This document shows, in pieces, positions 43,420 to 53,250 of a stretch of 64,000 nt of DNA (positions within the stretch are counted from its first letter, which is position 1; each line of letters opens with the position of its first letter). Source of the DNA: Accumulibacter sp003538495 (lineage in GTDB: Bacteria; Pseudomonadota; Gammaproteobacteria; Burkholderiales; Rhodocyclaceae). The notes below the pieces were generated by a model. That model was given only the letters and a program-made list of their open reading frames with translations. It was not told where the DNA came from and ran no database searches. The stretch covers positions 6,535-70,534 of the forward strand of contig NZ_JAPUVQ010000096.1 of NCBI RefSeq assembly GCF_029255145.1, in the 5' to 3' direction. Made by a program: the position numbers and the translations under genes.

Positions 43420-44845
43420 CGCCATCGTCGGCCGTGAACGGGTCGTCGTCGCTGACCGTGCGGCGGCGTCGGCCGGCGTGATGCCCGGGCTACGGCTGGC
43501 CGAGGCGTGGGCCTTGCTACCCGGCCTGGCCGTGCGCCAGCGCGATGTCGAGCGTGAGCAGGCGGCCTTGGCCCGGCTTGCCTGCTGGGCGGGTGCTTTT
43601 ACGTCGGAAGTCTGCTGCCTGCCACCACAGACGCTGCTCCTGGAAGTGGCCGGATCGCTGCGACTCTTTGGTGGCGTTGCGGTGCTCTTCGAGCGCATTG
43701 TCGCTGGCTGCGCCGAGCAGGGTTTTGCCGCGCAGGCGGCCCTGGCGCCAACGCCACTCGCCGCGCAGTGGCTGGCGTTGGCCGGCGACGATAGACCTTG
43801 CCTCGACGCTGCGCAACTGCCGTTGCGCCTCGGCCGCCTGTCGTTGTCCATGCTCGCTTTTTCGCCCCAGAGGCAGGCGCGCCTCGGCAGTTTTGGCGCG
43901 CGTTTGCTTGCTGACGTGCTTCGCCTACCGCGCGCGGGCCTGGCGCGCCGACTCGGAGCCGATTTTGCCGCTGATCTGGCGCGCGCACTCGGTGATTTGC
44001 CAGACCCGCGGCCGCGCTATGTTTTCCCGGAGCGCTTTGTCGAGCGGCTGGAATTGCCGATGCGGACCGAGAATGCGATGGCCCTCGGTTTTGCCGGGCG
44101 TCGCCTGATCGCCATCTTGTGCGGCTGGCTTGCTGCGCGTTCTGCTGGCGTCAACGAATGCCTGTTCGAGTTTATCCACGAGCGCGGCACGAGGCAGCGA
44201 CCGGCGACTGTCCTGGCGCTCGGTTTTACCACTGCCACGCGCGACGCTGAACGGATCTCGCGAGTGCTCGTCGAGCGCCTGCAGCGGCTCGAACTGCCCG
44301 CCGCCGTCGAACTGCTCAGTTTGCGAGCCGAGGCGCTGGAAATGCTTCCAGGGCGGACGGCCAGCCTGTTCGGCGAATGCGCAGAGGGTGCTGCAGGCGC
44401 GGCGGGTGATTCGGTAGCGGCGCTGATCGAACGTCTGCAAGCGCGCCTGGGGAACGACAGCGTGCATGCGCTCTCGGCAGTGGCCGAGCACCGTCCGGAG
44501 AATGCCTCGCGACGAATCAGCCCCAGGCTGCTGACAGGGAAAAGGTCAGCGGCGAGCTTGCTCGCTGCCGCTGCCATGCCGGATGCCGGATGCGGTCCGC
44601 GTCCCTTGTGGCTGCTGGCCAGGCCGCAAGCCTTGCGCGAAGTGGCCGGTCGACCGCAGTGCGCTGGCCCCCTGCGATTGCTTACCGGGCCCGAGCGCAT
44701 CGAAAGTGGCTGGTGGGATGCTGGCGAGCCCGATGCGCTCGGTGATCTGCGGCGCGACTACTTCGTTGCCATTTCCGCGCGGGCCGAATGGCTATGGGTC
44801 TTTCGGTGTCAGGCGGGATGGTTCCTGCATGGCGTGTTTGCCTGA
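43352..44845 (+). CDS. imuB: ImuB, Y-family polymerase-like protein
   Basis: A 497-residue Y-family homologue. The N-terminus MLWLVLYLPRLPLEAF, VADRAAASAGVMPGLRLAEA and LLLEVAGSLRLFGG are characteristic, and polymerase catalytic acidic residues are not evident, as expected for ImuB, which acts as an adaptor rather than a polymerase. It overlaps imuA in another frame. dnaE2, which normally completes the cassette, is not the next gene; a hemerythrin gene is. Confidence 0.85.
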   Translation: MLWLVLYLPRLPLEAFPSLPSPSAIVGRERVVVADRAAASAGVMPGLRLAEAWALLPGLAVRQRDVEREQAALARLACWAGAFTSEVCCLPPQTLLLEVAGSLRLFGGVAVLFERIVAGCAEQGFAAQAALAPTPLAAQWLALAGDDRPCLDAAQLPLRLGRLSLSMLAFSPQRQARLGSFGARLLADVLRLPRAGLARRLGADFAADLARALGDLPDPRPRYVFPERFVERLELPMRTENAMALGFAGRRLIAILCGWLAARSAGVNECLFEFIHERGTRQRPATVLALGFTTATRDAERISRVLVERLQRLELPAAVELLSLRAEALEMLPGRTASLFGECAEGAAGAAGDSVAALIERLQARLGNDSVHALSAVAEHRPENASRRISPRLLTGKRSAASLLAAAAMPDAGCGPRPLWLLARPQALREVAGRPQCAGPLRLLTGPERIESGWWDAGEPDALGDLRRDYFVAISARAEWLWVFRCQAGWFLHGVFA

Positions 44846-44928
44846 ACGCAGCCGATTTAACTGGTGCTTTGCGATTCCGACTTTTATACTGTGCGTGTTG
44901 CTACAGCGTCTACCTGCGGAGCCTTGTC

Positions 44929-45330
44929 ATGGAGAGCAACCTCACCGGTTTGTTACCGGAGGCCTTGCTGATCGGCGTACCGGAAATTGACGTTCAGCAC
45001 GAAGAAATCTTCTGTCGTATCGAGGCACTGAAGGCAAAATCTTTCGGCAGCGGTCCCCCGTCCCTCGACGGATTCGAAAGTCTGCTCGACTATCTGGAGT
45101 GGCACTTCGCCAGCGAAGAGCGCCTCGCCCTGCAGCGCGGAGTGGACTTCGCCGACCACGCCCGGGTGCACCAGGAAAATCTGCAGACGTTACGAAAAAC
45201 GCTGCGCGCAGTGCGTGACGGTTCACGAGATGTGCACTCCTTTCTGCGCTATATCGAATACTGGTTCGAGCGCCATATCACCGAGGAAGACAAGCCATTC
45301 GGGGACAGCTTGCGAAGCTGGACCAGCTGA
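44929..45330 (+). CDS. Bacteriohemerythrin
   Basis: A 133-residue diiron O2-binding protein with the His/Glu ligands in VQHEEIF, EWHFASEER, DHARVHQEN and ERHITEED, the complete bacteriohemerythrin set. ATG 44929 (MESNLTG) has GGAG at 44918-44921. The frame is open upstream into imuB, but that is not hemerythrin-like. A second hemerythrin-like protein with a different layout is encoded at 62351-62815. Confidence 0.9.
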   Translation: MESNLTGLLPEALLIGVPEIDVQHEEIFCRIEALKAKSFGSGPPSLDGFESLLDYLEWHFASEERLALQRGVDFADHARVHQENLQTLRKTLRAVRDGSRDVHSFLRYIEYWFERHITEEDKPFGDSLRSWTS

Positions 45331-45680
45331 CGCCCTTGCCGCCGCCCCCGCCGCCCGATTTCCAGGCTACCAGGCTACCCCTTGTGATCTTGACCCAATG
45401 GTGGACCATTCGCTGCGGGTCGTCTGGCGCCCTCGTCGAACGACGTTCCTAAGCCTTGGTCTGCCACCGGCCATGCTCTGGACGTCGCCCGCGGGAATGG
45501 CTTCGAGAGTGGCTCTGTAGATGCTCTTCGAAGCGGCCCCGGCGCATTCTTTTTTGCGTTCTGGAGAGCATTCTGGCAAGCTGATAAGCGGAACACATAT
45601 GTTGTCATATTTCATCGAAAATCCTCCCGCAGGGCCGTTTCCAGATGGCCTGATCACTCATCGACGAGCTCCTACCGACC
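45331..45680. other. Intergenic region before pgi, no gene recognised
   Basis: A 350-base gap. Open frames on the minus strand (about 45367-45657) show no ribosome-binding site or known domain; composition is less GC-rich near 45590-45625. The pgi promoter must be in it, but I see no clear hexamer pair. Confidence 0.45.
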
Positions 45681-47315
45681 ATGAACATCACCACCTCCGC
45701 CGCCTGGAAGGCGATTGAAACACACCGCCAGTCGTTCTCGCCGGCGCATCTCAGACAACTGTTTGCCGGCGATCCCGGTCGCGTGGCTGCCCTCTCACTG
45801 AGTTTCGAAGGAATCCTTTACGACTTCTCGAAGCAGCGTCTGGATGCGAGTACGCTGGCGTTGCTGCTGGCGCTGCCCGAGGAGGCCCGACTTGCCGAGT
45901 CGACCGCCCGCATGTTCAGCGGCGAGAAGATCAATGTCAGCGAAGACCGCTCGGTGCTGCATGTCGCTTTGCGGCGATCGGCCGCGCCATTCCCGAGTGC
46001 TGATTTCGATGTCATGACCGACGTCGTGCCGACGCGTCAGAGAATGGCTGCCTTCGCCGACAGCATTCGTTCCGGGCAGGCGCTCGGTTTCACCGGTCTG
46101 CCGATCCGTAACGTGGTAAATATCGGCATTGGCGGCTCCGACCTCGGGCCGAAGATGCTCGGCTGCGCCCTACGTTCGATCTCGCATCCGGCACTCGGCG
46201 TGCATTATGTTTCCAATCTCGACGGTGCCCAACTGGCGCCGCTGCTGCAAACCCTTGACCCGCGCACGACGCTGTTTCTGGTCGCCAGCAAGACCTTCAC
46301 CACGCAGGAGACGATGCTCAACGCGCAGACCGCCCGCGATTGGCTGGTCGCCAATCTCGGCGACGCCGCTGCGGTGGCACGGCATTTTGCTGCGCTGACC
46401 GCCAGACCGGAGCGGGCGGTGGAGTTCGGAATCAACGAGGATTCGGTATTTCCACTCTGGGACTGGGTCGGTGGGCGTTTTTCCCTCTGGTCGGCGGTCG
46501 GTCTGGCGCTGATGATCGCCATCGGACCGCAGGCTTTTGCCGACCTGCTCGCCGGTGCCGAACGTATGGACGAGCACTTCCGCAACACGCCGTACGAGCG
46601 CAACCTGCCGGTGGTGATGGCCCTGATCGGTATCTGGAACACCAACTTCCTCGGTGCGACGAGCAATGCGGTACTGCCTTACAACGAGTCGCTGAAGTAT
46701 TTCCCGTCGTTCCTGCAGCAGCTCGAAATGGAGAGTAACGGCAAGTCCGTCGGTATCGACGGGCAGCCGCTCGAGCATGCGACGAATCCGGTCGTCTGGG
46801 GCGAACTCGGCAACAATGGCCAGCACGCCTTCTTCCAGCTTCTCCATCAGGGCGGGCGGCTGGTGCCTTGCGATTTCATCGCCGCCGTACGTTCGGACTT
46901 TCCGCTGCCCGGGCACCAGGAGGCTCTGCTGGCCAACTGCTTTGCGCAGAGTGCGGCCCTGGCATTCGGCAAGACCGAGGACGAGGCACGCCAGGAACTC
47001 GCTCGCAGCATGTCGCCGGCGGCGCTGACGGAACTCCTGCCGCACAAGGTGTTTGCCGGCAACCAGCCATCGTCCACGCTGCTGCTTTCGCAACTGGATC
47101 CGCAGACCATGGGGGCACTGGTTGCGCTCTACGAACACAAGGTGTTCGTCCAGGGCGTCATCTGGGGACTCAATTCCTTTGACCAATGGGGCGTCGAGCT
47201 TGGCAAGGCGGTGGCCAACAGCATCCTGCCGGCGATTTCCGATCCGCGCCTGGCCGCAAAGCTCGATGCGTCGACCCAGGCTCTGCTGGTGTACACCCGC
47301 CAGCATCTCGGATGA
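45681..47315 (+). CDS. pgi: Glucose-6-phosphate isomerase
   Basis: A 544-residue phosphoglucose isomerase. Signature segments are NIGIGGSDLGPKML, VASKTFTTQETMLNA, GGRFSLWSAVGL, and C-terminal NSFDQWGVELGK. The catalytic Glu/His/Lys set lies in those motifs. It starts a run pgi-pgm-glgC-glgA that converts fructose-6-phosphate to glycogen. The ATG at 45681 has a weak upstream purine stretch. Confidence 0.95.
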   Translation: MNITTSAAWKAIETHRQSFSPAHLRQLFAGDPGRVAALSLSFEGILYDFSKQRLDASTLALLLALPEEARLAESTARMFSGEKINVSEDRSVLHVALRRSAAPFPSADFDVMTDVVPTRQRMAAFADSIRSGQALGFTGLPIRNVVNIGIGGSDLGPKMLGCALRSISHPALGVHYVSNLDGAQLAPLLQTLDPRTTLFLVASKTFTTQETMLNAQTARDWLVANLGDAAAVARHFAALTARPERAVEFGINEDSVFPLWDWVGGRFSLWSAVGLALMIAIGPQAFADLLAGAERMDEHFRNTPYERNLPVVMALIGIWNTNFLGATSNAVLPYNESLKYFPSFLQQLEMESNGKSVGIDGQPLEHATNPVVWGELGNNGQHAFFQLLHQGGRLVPCDFIAAVRSDFPLPGHQEALLANCFAQSAALAFGKTEDEARQELARSMSPAALTELLPHKVFAGNQPSSTLLLSQLDPQTMGALVALYEHKVFVQGVIWGLNSFDQWGVELGKAVANSILPAISDPRLAAKLDASTQALLVYTRQHLG

Positions 47316-47370
47316 AACTGTCTTGCTGCCCTGTCGAGCCAGGGCTTTTCAATCTGCAACGAGGCATGAA

Positions 47371-49014
47371 ATGACTATGAAGGTGATCAGCGTTCCCAGC
47401 ACGCCTTTCCCCGGCCAGAAGCCGGGGACATCCGGGCTGCGGAAGAAGGTGACGGTGTTTCGCCAGGCGCGGTATCTCGAGAATTTCGTCCAGGCAATTT
47501 TCGACACCCTCTCCGGCCAGCAGGGAAAGACGCTGGTCCTTGGCGGCGATGGCCGTTACTACAACGACGTGGCCATCCAGACGATCCTGCGGATGGCGGC
47601 AGCAGCCGGCTTCGGGCGTGTGCTGGTCGGCCGTGACGGCATTTTGTCGACGCCGGCGGCGAGCGCTGTCATTCGCAAGTGGCAGGCTTTTGGCGGCATC
47701 ATCCTGTCCGCGAGTCACAACCCCGGCGGCGAGGATGGTGACTTCGGCATCAAGTACAATCTGGCCAATGGGGGGCCGGCCAACGAGGGTTTTACCGAAG
47801 CGGTCTATCAGCGCACACGGGAGATCCGTGCCTATCGTACCGTAGAGGCGCCAGACATTGACCTGGGGCGGATCGGCGAGCTGCGTATCGGTGATCTGGT
47901 GGTCAGCGTCATCGATCCGGTGGCCGACTACGCCGAACTCCTGGAGTCGCTGTTTGACTTCGAGCGCATCGCCGGCCTGCTGGCGCGGCCGGATTTTCGC
48001 ATGCGTTTCGACGCCATGCACGCGGTGAACGGTCCCTATGCGCACGAAATCCTGGAACGTCGTCTTGGCGCGCCGGCCGGCACCGTGGTCAATGGTACGC
48101 CGCTGCCCGATTTCGGTGGTGGCCACCCCGATCCCAACCCGGTCTATGCCGCGGAACTCGTTGCGGCGCTCGCCGACAGCCGTTCCGGATTGTCGTTTGG
48201 CGCGGCGTCGGATGGTGATGGGGATCGCAACATGATCGTCGGTCGCGCTTTCGTCGTCAGCCCGAGCGACAGCCTGGCGGTAATCGCCGCCAATCATGCG
48301 CTGATCCCCGGATACGCTGGCGGCCTGGCCGGTGTAGCGCGATCGATGCCGACCAGCTGCGCAGTCGATCGCGTCGCCAGGGAACTCGGCATCCCGTGCT
48401 ACGAAACGCCGACTGGCTGGAAATACTTCGGCTCGCTGCTCGACGCCGGCAAGGCAACGATCTGTGGCGAGGAGAGCTCTGGTACCGGTTCCAGCCACGT
48501 GCGCGAGAAGGATGGTCTGTGGGCGGTCCTCTACTGGCTGAATATCCTGGCGGTGCGCGACACGCCCGCCGACGTGATCGTTCGTCAGCATTGGCAGCAC
48601 TTTGGCCGTAATGTCTATTCGCGCCACGACTACGAGGGCATCGAAACCGGACCGGCCGATCGCCTGATGGACGGGCTGCGCTCGCGTCTGCCGCAACTGG
48701 CCGGCTCGCTGGTCAAGGACATGCGGATTGCGACAGCCGACGATTTCGCCTATACCGACCCGGTGGATGGCTCGCGCTCGGAGCGCCAGGGTATTCGCAT
48801 TCTGCTCGACGACGGTTCACGGGTGGTCTTCCGACTGTCGGGAACGGGCACCGAAGGGGCCACGCTGCGCGTCTATCTGGAACGCTTCGTAGCCGACCCC
48901 GGTTGCCACGAAGTGCCTACGCAAGAGGCGCTGGCGCCGCTCATCGGCCTTGCCGAGAACGTCGCGCAGATTGCGGCGCTGACCGGGAGAAAGGGCCCGG
49001 ACGTGATCAGCTAG
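47371..49014 (+). CDS. pgm: Phosphoglucomutase (alpha-D-glucose)
   Basis: A 547-residue mutase interconverting glucose-6-phosphate and glucose-1-phosphate. The phosphoserine loop is in ILSASHNPGGEDGDFGIKYN, the metal loop in DGDGDRNMI, the sugar loop in GEESSGTGS and the phosphate loop in RLSGTGTEG. ATG 47371 has GAGG six bases upstream. It is 55 bp after pgi and supplies glucose-1-phosphate to GlgC. Confidence 0.95.
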   Translation: MTMKVISVPSTPFPGQKPGTSGLRKKVTVFRQARYLENFVQAIFDTLSGQQGKTLVLGGDGRYYNDVAIQTILRMAAAAGFGRVLVGRDGILSTPAASAVIRKWQAFGGIILSASHNPGGEDGDFGIKYNLANGGPANEGFTEAVYQRTREIRAYRTVEAPDIDLGRIGELRIGDLVVSVIDPVADYAELLESLFDFERIAGLLARPDFRMRFDAMHAVNGPYAHEILERRLGAPAGTVVNGTPLPDFGGGHPDPNPVYAAELVAALADSRSGLSFGAASDGDGDRNMIVGRAFVVSPSDSLAVIAANHALIPGYAGGLAGVARSMPTSCAVDRVARELGIPCYETPTGWKYFGSLLDAGKATICGEESSGTGSSHVREKDGLWAVLYWLNILAVRDTPADVIVRQHWQHFGRNVYSRHDYEGIETGPADRLMDGLRSRLPQLAGSLVKDMRIATADDFAYTDPVDGSRSERQGIRILLDDGSRVVFRLSGTGTEGATLRVYLERFVADPGCHEVPTQEALAPLIGLAENVAQIAALTGRKGPDVIS

Positions 49015-49076
49015 AACCTGGTGACGGCTGCTGGCGTCGTCAGAGGCTTTGAATCGAGCTTTACAGGGATAGGAAA

Positions 49077-50342
49077 ATGGACAGGAAAACATTCCAATTG
49101 TCGCGCAAGGCGATTGCCTTGGTGCTTGCTGGCGGGCGCGGCAGCAGACTGCATGAACTGACGGACCGCCGCGCCAAGCCGGCCGTTCATTTCGGAGGCA
49201 AGTTCCGGATCATCGATTTTGCCTTGTCGAACTGCGTCAATTCGCAACTCAGGCGCGTTGGCGTGGTGACCCAATACAAGTCGCACAGTCTCTTGCGTCA
49301 CCTGCAGCGCGGCTGGAGCTTTCTGCACGGCGAGGTCAACGAGTTTGTCGACCTGCTGCCGGCGCAGCAACGAGTCGATGAGGAATCGTGGTATCGCGGC
49401 ACCGCCGATGCCGTCTATCAGAACATAGACATTCTCGAGACCTATACGCCAGCGCCGGAATACGTCGTGATCCTGGCCGGCGACCACGTCTACAAGATGA
49501 ATTACGGAGTGATGCTGGTTGACCACGTCGAGAGCGGCGCCGAGTGCACCGTCGCCTGTATCGAGGTGCCGCGCCAGGAGGCAAGCGGCTTCGGGATCGT
49601 CGCGGTCGATGAAAGCGGCGTGATCACCGATTTCATCGAGAAGCCTGCCGACCCGCCCGGGATGCCTGGCAAACCGGATATGGCCTTGTGCAGCATGGGC
49701 GTCTACGTTTTCAACGCCAAGTATCTGTATGCCGAACTGGCACGCGACATTGCCGACGAGACCTCCAATCATGACTTCGGCAAGGACATCATTCCGCATG
49801 CCGTCGCCAAGCGCTGTGCGGTAGCGCACTCGTTCTCGCGTAGCTGCGTGGTGGCGCCCGATGAGCCGGTCAGGGAACACTACTGGCGCGATGCCGGGAC
49901 CATTGACGCCTACTGGGATGCCAACATCGATCTGACCGCCACGGTGCCGGCCTTGAACCTCTACGACCGCAACTGGCCGGTGTGGACCTACCAGCAGCAA
50001 CTTCCCCCGGCCAAGTTCGTGCACAACCATCTCGACCGGCGGGGCACGGCCATCGAGTCGACGGTCTCTGGCGGCTGCATCGTCTCCGGCGAGGTCAACC
50101 GCTCGCTGCTGTTCTCGAGTTGCCGAATCCACTCGTACGCCCGGGTCAACCTGTCGGTCTTGCTCCCCGACACCGTGGTCGGTTCGCGAGCGCGCCTGAG
50201 CCGCTGCGTGGTAGACAGCGACTGCCAGATCCCCCCGGGTATGGTCGTCGGTGAGGATCCCGATGATGATGCCCGCCGCTTCCGATATACCGAGAACGGC
50301 GTCACGCTGATTACCCGGAAAATGCTCGAGCGGCTCAGTTAG
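49077..50342 (+). CDS. glgC: Glucose-1-phosphate adenylyltransferase (ADP-glucose pyrophosphorylase)
   Basis: A 421-residue enzyme making ADP-glucose from ATP and glucose-1-phosphate, the rate-setting step of glycogen synthesis. ALVLAGGRGSRLHELTDRRAKPAVHFGGK is the classical N-terminus, YRGTADAVYQN, GDHVYKMNY and IEKPADPPGMPG follow, and the C-terminal beta-helix has SVLLPDTVVG. The length is that of the allosteric GlgC family. It follows pgm after 62 bp. Confidence 0.96.
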   Translation: MDRKTFQLSRKAIALVLAGGRGSRLHELTDRRAKPAVHFGGKFRIIDFALSNCVNSQLRRVGVVTQYKSHSLLRHLQRGWSFLHGEVNEFVDLLPAQQRVDEESWYRGTADAVYQNIDILETYTPAPEYVVILAGDHVYKMNYGVMLVDHVESGAECTVACIEVPRQEASGFGIVAVDESGVITDFIEKPADPPGMPGKPDMALCSMGVYVFNAKYLYAELARDIADETSNHDFGKDIIPHAVAKRCAVAHSFSRSCVVAPDEPVREHYWRDAGTIDAYWDANIDLTATVPALNLYDRNWPVWTYQQQLPPAKFVHNHLDRRGTAIESTVSGGCIVSGEVNRSLLFSSCRIHSYARVNLSVLLPDTVVGSRARLSRCVVDSDCQIPPGMVVGEDPDDDARRFRYTENGVTLITRKMLERLS

Positions 50343-50366
50343 CGAGGCCTGAGAGGGACTGGCTGC

Positions 50367-51809
50367 GTGCGCATCCTGCACGTTGCTGCGGAGATCTATC
50401 CGCTGGTCAAGACCGGCGGTCTTGCCGATGTCGTCGCCGCCTTGCCCGCAGCGCTTGCCGCACGCGGCCTTGACGTGCGCATCCTGTTGCCCGGCATGCC
50501 AGCCATTCTCAATGGGGTACTCGATCTCAAGCGGGTGATCCGCTTCGGCCCGGCCTTTGGCGCGGCGGTCATCACGCTGCGGCTCGGTCGTCTGCCGGAC
50601 AGTGGTCTGCTGGCCTACGTGATCGACGCGCCGTTCCTTTACCGGCGAGACGGCAATCCTTATCTTGGCCCGGACGGTTGCGACTGGAGCGACAATCACC
50701 GGCGCTTCGCTCTCCTTGGCTGGATCGCCGCGCACCTGGCCGCCGGCGAACTCGATCGGCACTGGCAGCCGGACGTCGTGCATGCCCATGATTGGCACGC
50801 TGGACTGGCTCCCGCCTATATCGCGCAGAATCCGGCGGGGACCACGGCGACGGTGTTCACCATTCACAACCTCTCTTTCCGTGGTCTGTTCCCGCTTGAT
50901 CATCACAATGACCTCGGTCTGCAGATTTCCGGCGCGAATCAGAGTGGCGTCGAGTTTCACGGCCAGTTGTCGTTCATGAAGGCTGCTCTGGTGCATGCCA
51001 AGCGCGTCAACGCCGTCAGTCCGACCTATGCCCGCGAGATCTGTACCGCGGAGTTTGGCTGGGGACTGGACGGCGTACTCCGCGGTCGAGGCGGTGATCT
51101 GTCGGGCATTCTCAATGGTGTCGATTATTCGGTCTGGGACGCCAGCACCAATGCGGCGCTTCCCAGGAACTATAGTGCCGAACGTCTGCGGGGCAAGATG
51201 GTCTGCAAGCTCGGGCTGCAAAAGCAGCTCGGCTTTGCGCTGCGCGCCAGGACGCCGCTGTTCGCCATTGTCAGCCGATTGACTTCGCAAAAAGGCATGG
51301 ATCTGGTTCTCGGCGCCTTGCCGGCGCTGCTGGCCGATGGCGCCCAACTGGTGGTCATCGGCAGTGGCGAGGCGGACATCGAAGCCGCTTTCAGGGCCGC
51401 CGCGGCGGCTCATCCGGCTGCTGTTTCGGTGCATCTCGGTTACGACGAGCCGCTGTCGCACCGGATCATGGCCGGCGCCGACGTCCTCCTCGTTCCGTCG
51501 CGTTTCGAGCCCTGTGGGCTGACGCAGCTCTACGCCCTGCGCTATGGCACTGTGCCGCTGGTGCGCCGGGTGGGGGGACTGGCGGACACGGTGATCGATG
51601 CGACTCCGGAAAACGTCAAGGCGGGCACTGCCAACGGCTTCACCTTTGACGAATCCAGCAGCCGCAGGCTGGCGTCGCGGATTGGCAGGGCTTGCGCGCT
51701 TTACCGTGACGCCGCGGCATGGCGGCAGCTCCAGAGGCACGGCATGGCGCAGAATTTTTCCTGGGATGACTCCGCCGCGCGTTATGAGGCGCTGTACCGG
51801 AGCATCTGA
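50367..51809 (+). CDS. glgA: Glycogen synthase (ADP-glucose)
   Basis: A 480-residue GT5 glycosyltransferase. The ADP-glucose-binding KTGGLADV is at residues 15-22; HAHDWHAGL, SRLTSQKGMDL and SRFEPCGLTQLYALRYG give the GT-B core. The start is GTG 50367 with GAGAGGG nine bases upstream. It is 24 bp after glgC, so the pair is co-transcribed. No branching enzyme or phosphorylase gene lies in the window. Confidence 0.96.
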   Translation: MRILHVAAEIYPLVKTGGLADVVAALPAALAARGLDVRILLPGMPAILNGVLDLKRVIRFGPAFGAAVITLRLGRLPDSGLLAYVIDAPFLYRRDGNPYLGPDGCDWSDNHRRFALLGWIAAHLAAGELDRHWQPDVVHAHDWHAGLAPAYIAQNPAGTTATVFTIHNLSFRGLFPLDHHNDLGLQISGANQSGVEFHGQLSFMKAALVHAKRVNAVSPTYAREICTAEFGWGLDGVLRGRGGDLSGILNGVDYSVWDASTNAALPRNYSAERLRGKMVCKLGLQKQLGFALRARTPLFAIVSRLTSQKGMDLVLGALPALLADGAQLVVIGSGEADIEAAFRAAAAAHPAAVSVHLGYDEPLSHRIMAGADVLLVPSRFEPCGLTQLYALRYGTVPLVRRVGGLADTVIDATPENVKAGTANGFTFDESSSRRLASRIGRACALYRDAAAWRQLQRHGMAQNFSWDDSAARYEALYRSI

Positions 51810-51918
51810 AGATACACTCTACCGTCATCGGTACGGATCGCGGTCGGCACACGCGATCGGTGCCGCCGAGAGTCCGCTACGGTCGTTTCCAGAAACAACC
51901 CACCCACAGGAGAACTTC

Positions 51919-53166
51919 GTGCTCATTGACTCTGGCCTCCTGCTGCAGCCTTTCAAGGGCCTTCGCCCACGCAGCTCAGACGCGGCAGCAGTTGCTGCAC
52001 CACCCTATGACGTGCTCTCCAGCGACGAGGCGCGGGCCGCGGCAAGTGGCAAGCCGCTGTCCTTTCTGCATGTCTCCAAGGCCGAAATCGATCTGCCCCC
52101 GGATGTCGATTCCTTTGCCCCCGAGGTGTACGCCAGGTCGGCCGAGAACTTTCGACGGATGATCGATTCGGGAGTTCTGTGCCGTGACCAACGCCGGTGC
52201 TATTACGCGTATCGCCTGGTGATGGGCGAGCACCTTCAGACCGGACTGGTGGCGGTGGCTTCGGTCGCCGCGTACGACAACAATCGGATTCGCAAGCATG
52301 AACTCACCCGCCCGGACAAGGAGGACGACCGCGTACGCCAGATCGAGGCCCTGAACGCCCAGACTGGACCGGTACTGTTGGTGCACGCCGACAACGCGGA
52401 AGTCGAGCGCCTGGTGGTTGCGGCCACCGAGAATCCACCGGTCGCCGATCTGACGGCCGACGACGGGATCCGGCATACGCTGTGGACCGTCGACGATGCC
52501 GAGCGCATTGCGCGCATCAGTGCGCTGTTCGCAGCGATGCCGTCGCTATACATTGCCGACGGCCATCATCGCTCGGCCGCAGCCTCGCGGGTCGCGGCCG
52601 CTCGGCGCGGCCAGGCGGCAGCCATGGAGGGTGCCGAGTTCTTTCTTTCGGTGGTTTTCCCCGCCGCACAGATGCGGATCATGGCCTACAACCGGGTGGT
52701 GCGAGATCTGAATGGCCTGAGTGAGGAGGCGTTTCTGGCGGCCGTCGGCGAGCGTTACCGGATCGATCCGCGTTGCGGTCCGGAAAAACCCGACCGTAGC
52801 GGTGTCTGTGGCATGTATCTGGGGGGACGCTGGTATCGCCTCGAAGTGCTGTCAGAACTGGTTCCCGAGGCGGATCCGGTGCGCCGCCTGGACGTCTCGG
52901 TGCTCGCCGAGCAGATTCTCGGCCCGCTGCTGGCGATTACCGATCTTCGCCGGGACACGCGTATCGAGTTTGTCGGTGGCATGCGCGGATTGGCGGAACT
53001 GGAGCGGCGGGTGAACAGTGGCGAGATGGCCGTTGCCTTTGCGCTGTATCCGACGTCGATGTCGGAACTGATGGCGGTGGCCGACAGCGGTCAGGTGATG
53101 CCGCCAAAGTCGACATGGTTTGAACCAAAACTGGCAGACGGCCTGGTGTCGCACATCCTCGACTGA
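51919..53166 (+). CDS. DUF1015-family protein
   Basis: A 415-residue protein. LQPFKGLRPRSSDAAAVAAPPYDVLSSDEAR, HELTRPDKEDDR, YIADGHHRSAAA and the C-terminal STWFEPKLADGLVSH are the marks of DUF1015, sometimes linked with serine biosynthesis or D-amino-acid metabolism but without an established reaction. GTG 51919 has AGGAGA ten bases before. It begins about 110 bp after glgA and may be read from the same transcript. Confidence 0.82.
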   Translation: MLIDSGLLLQPFKGLRPRSSDAAAVAAPPYDVLSSDEARAAASGKPLSFLHVSKAEIDLPPDVDSFAPEVYARSAENFRRMIDSGVLCRDQRRCYYAYRLVMGEHLQTGLVAVASVAAYDNNRIRKHELTRPDKEDDRVRQIEALNAQTGPVLLVHADNAEVERLVVAATENPPVADLTADDGIRHTLWTVDDAERIARISALFAAMPSLYIADGHHRSAAASRVAAARRGQAAAMEGAEFFLSVVFPAAQMRIMAYNRVVRDLNGLSEEAFLAAVGERYRIDPRCGPEKPDRSGVCGMYLGGRWYRLEVLSELVPEADPVRRLDVSVLAEQILGPLLAITDLRRDTRIEFVGGMRGLAELERRVNSGEMAVAFALYPTSMSELMAVADSGQVMPPKSTWFEPKLADGLVSHILD

Positions 53167-53250
53167 GGGTGCCGCCGCTTTCGGGTTAGCCAGCCAATTG
53201 GCCGGGCGGGGCGGTGCCTCCCGGATCGTTGTCCTGTTCCCGCCTGCGCT

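Noticed and set aside
45367..45657. Minus-strand frame of 96 codons before pgi
   Set aside because: No ribosome-binding site, no recognisable domain, and no conserved-looking composition.
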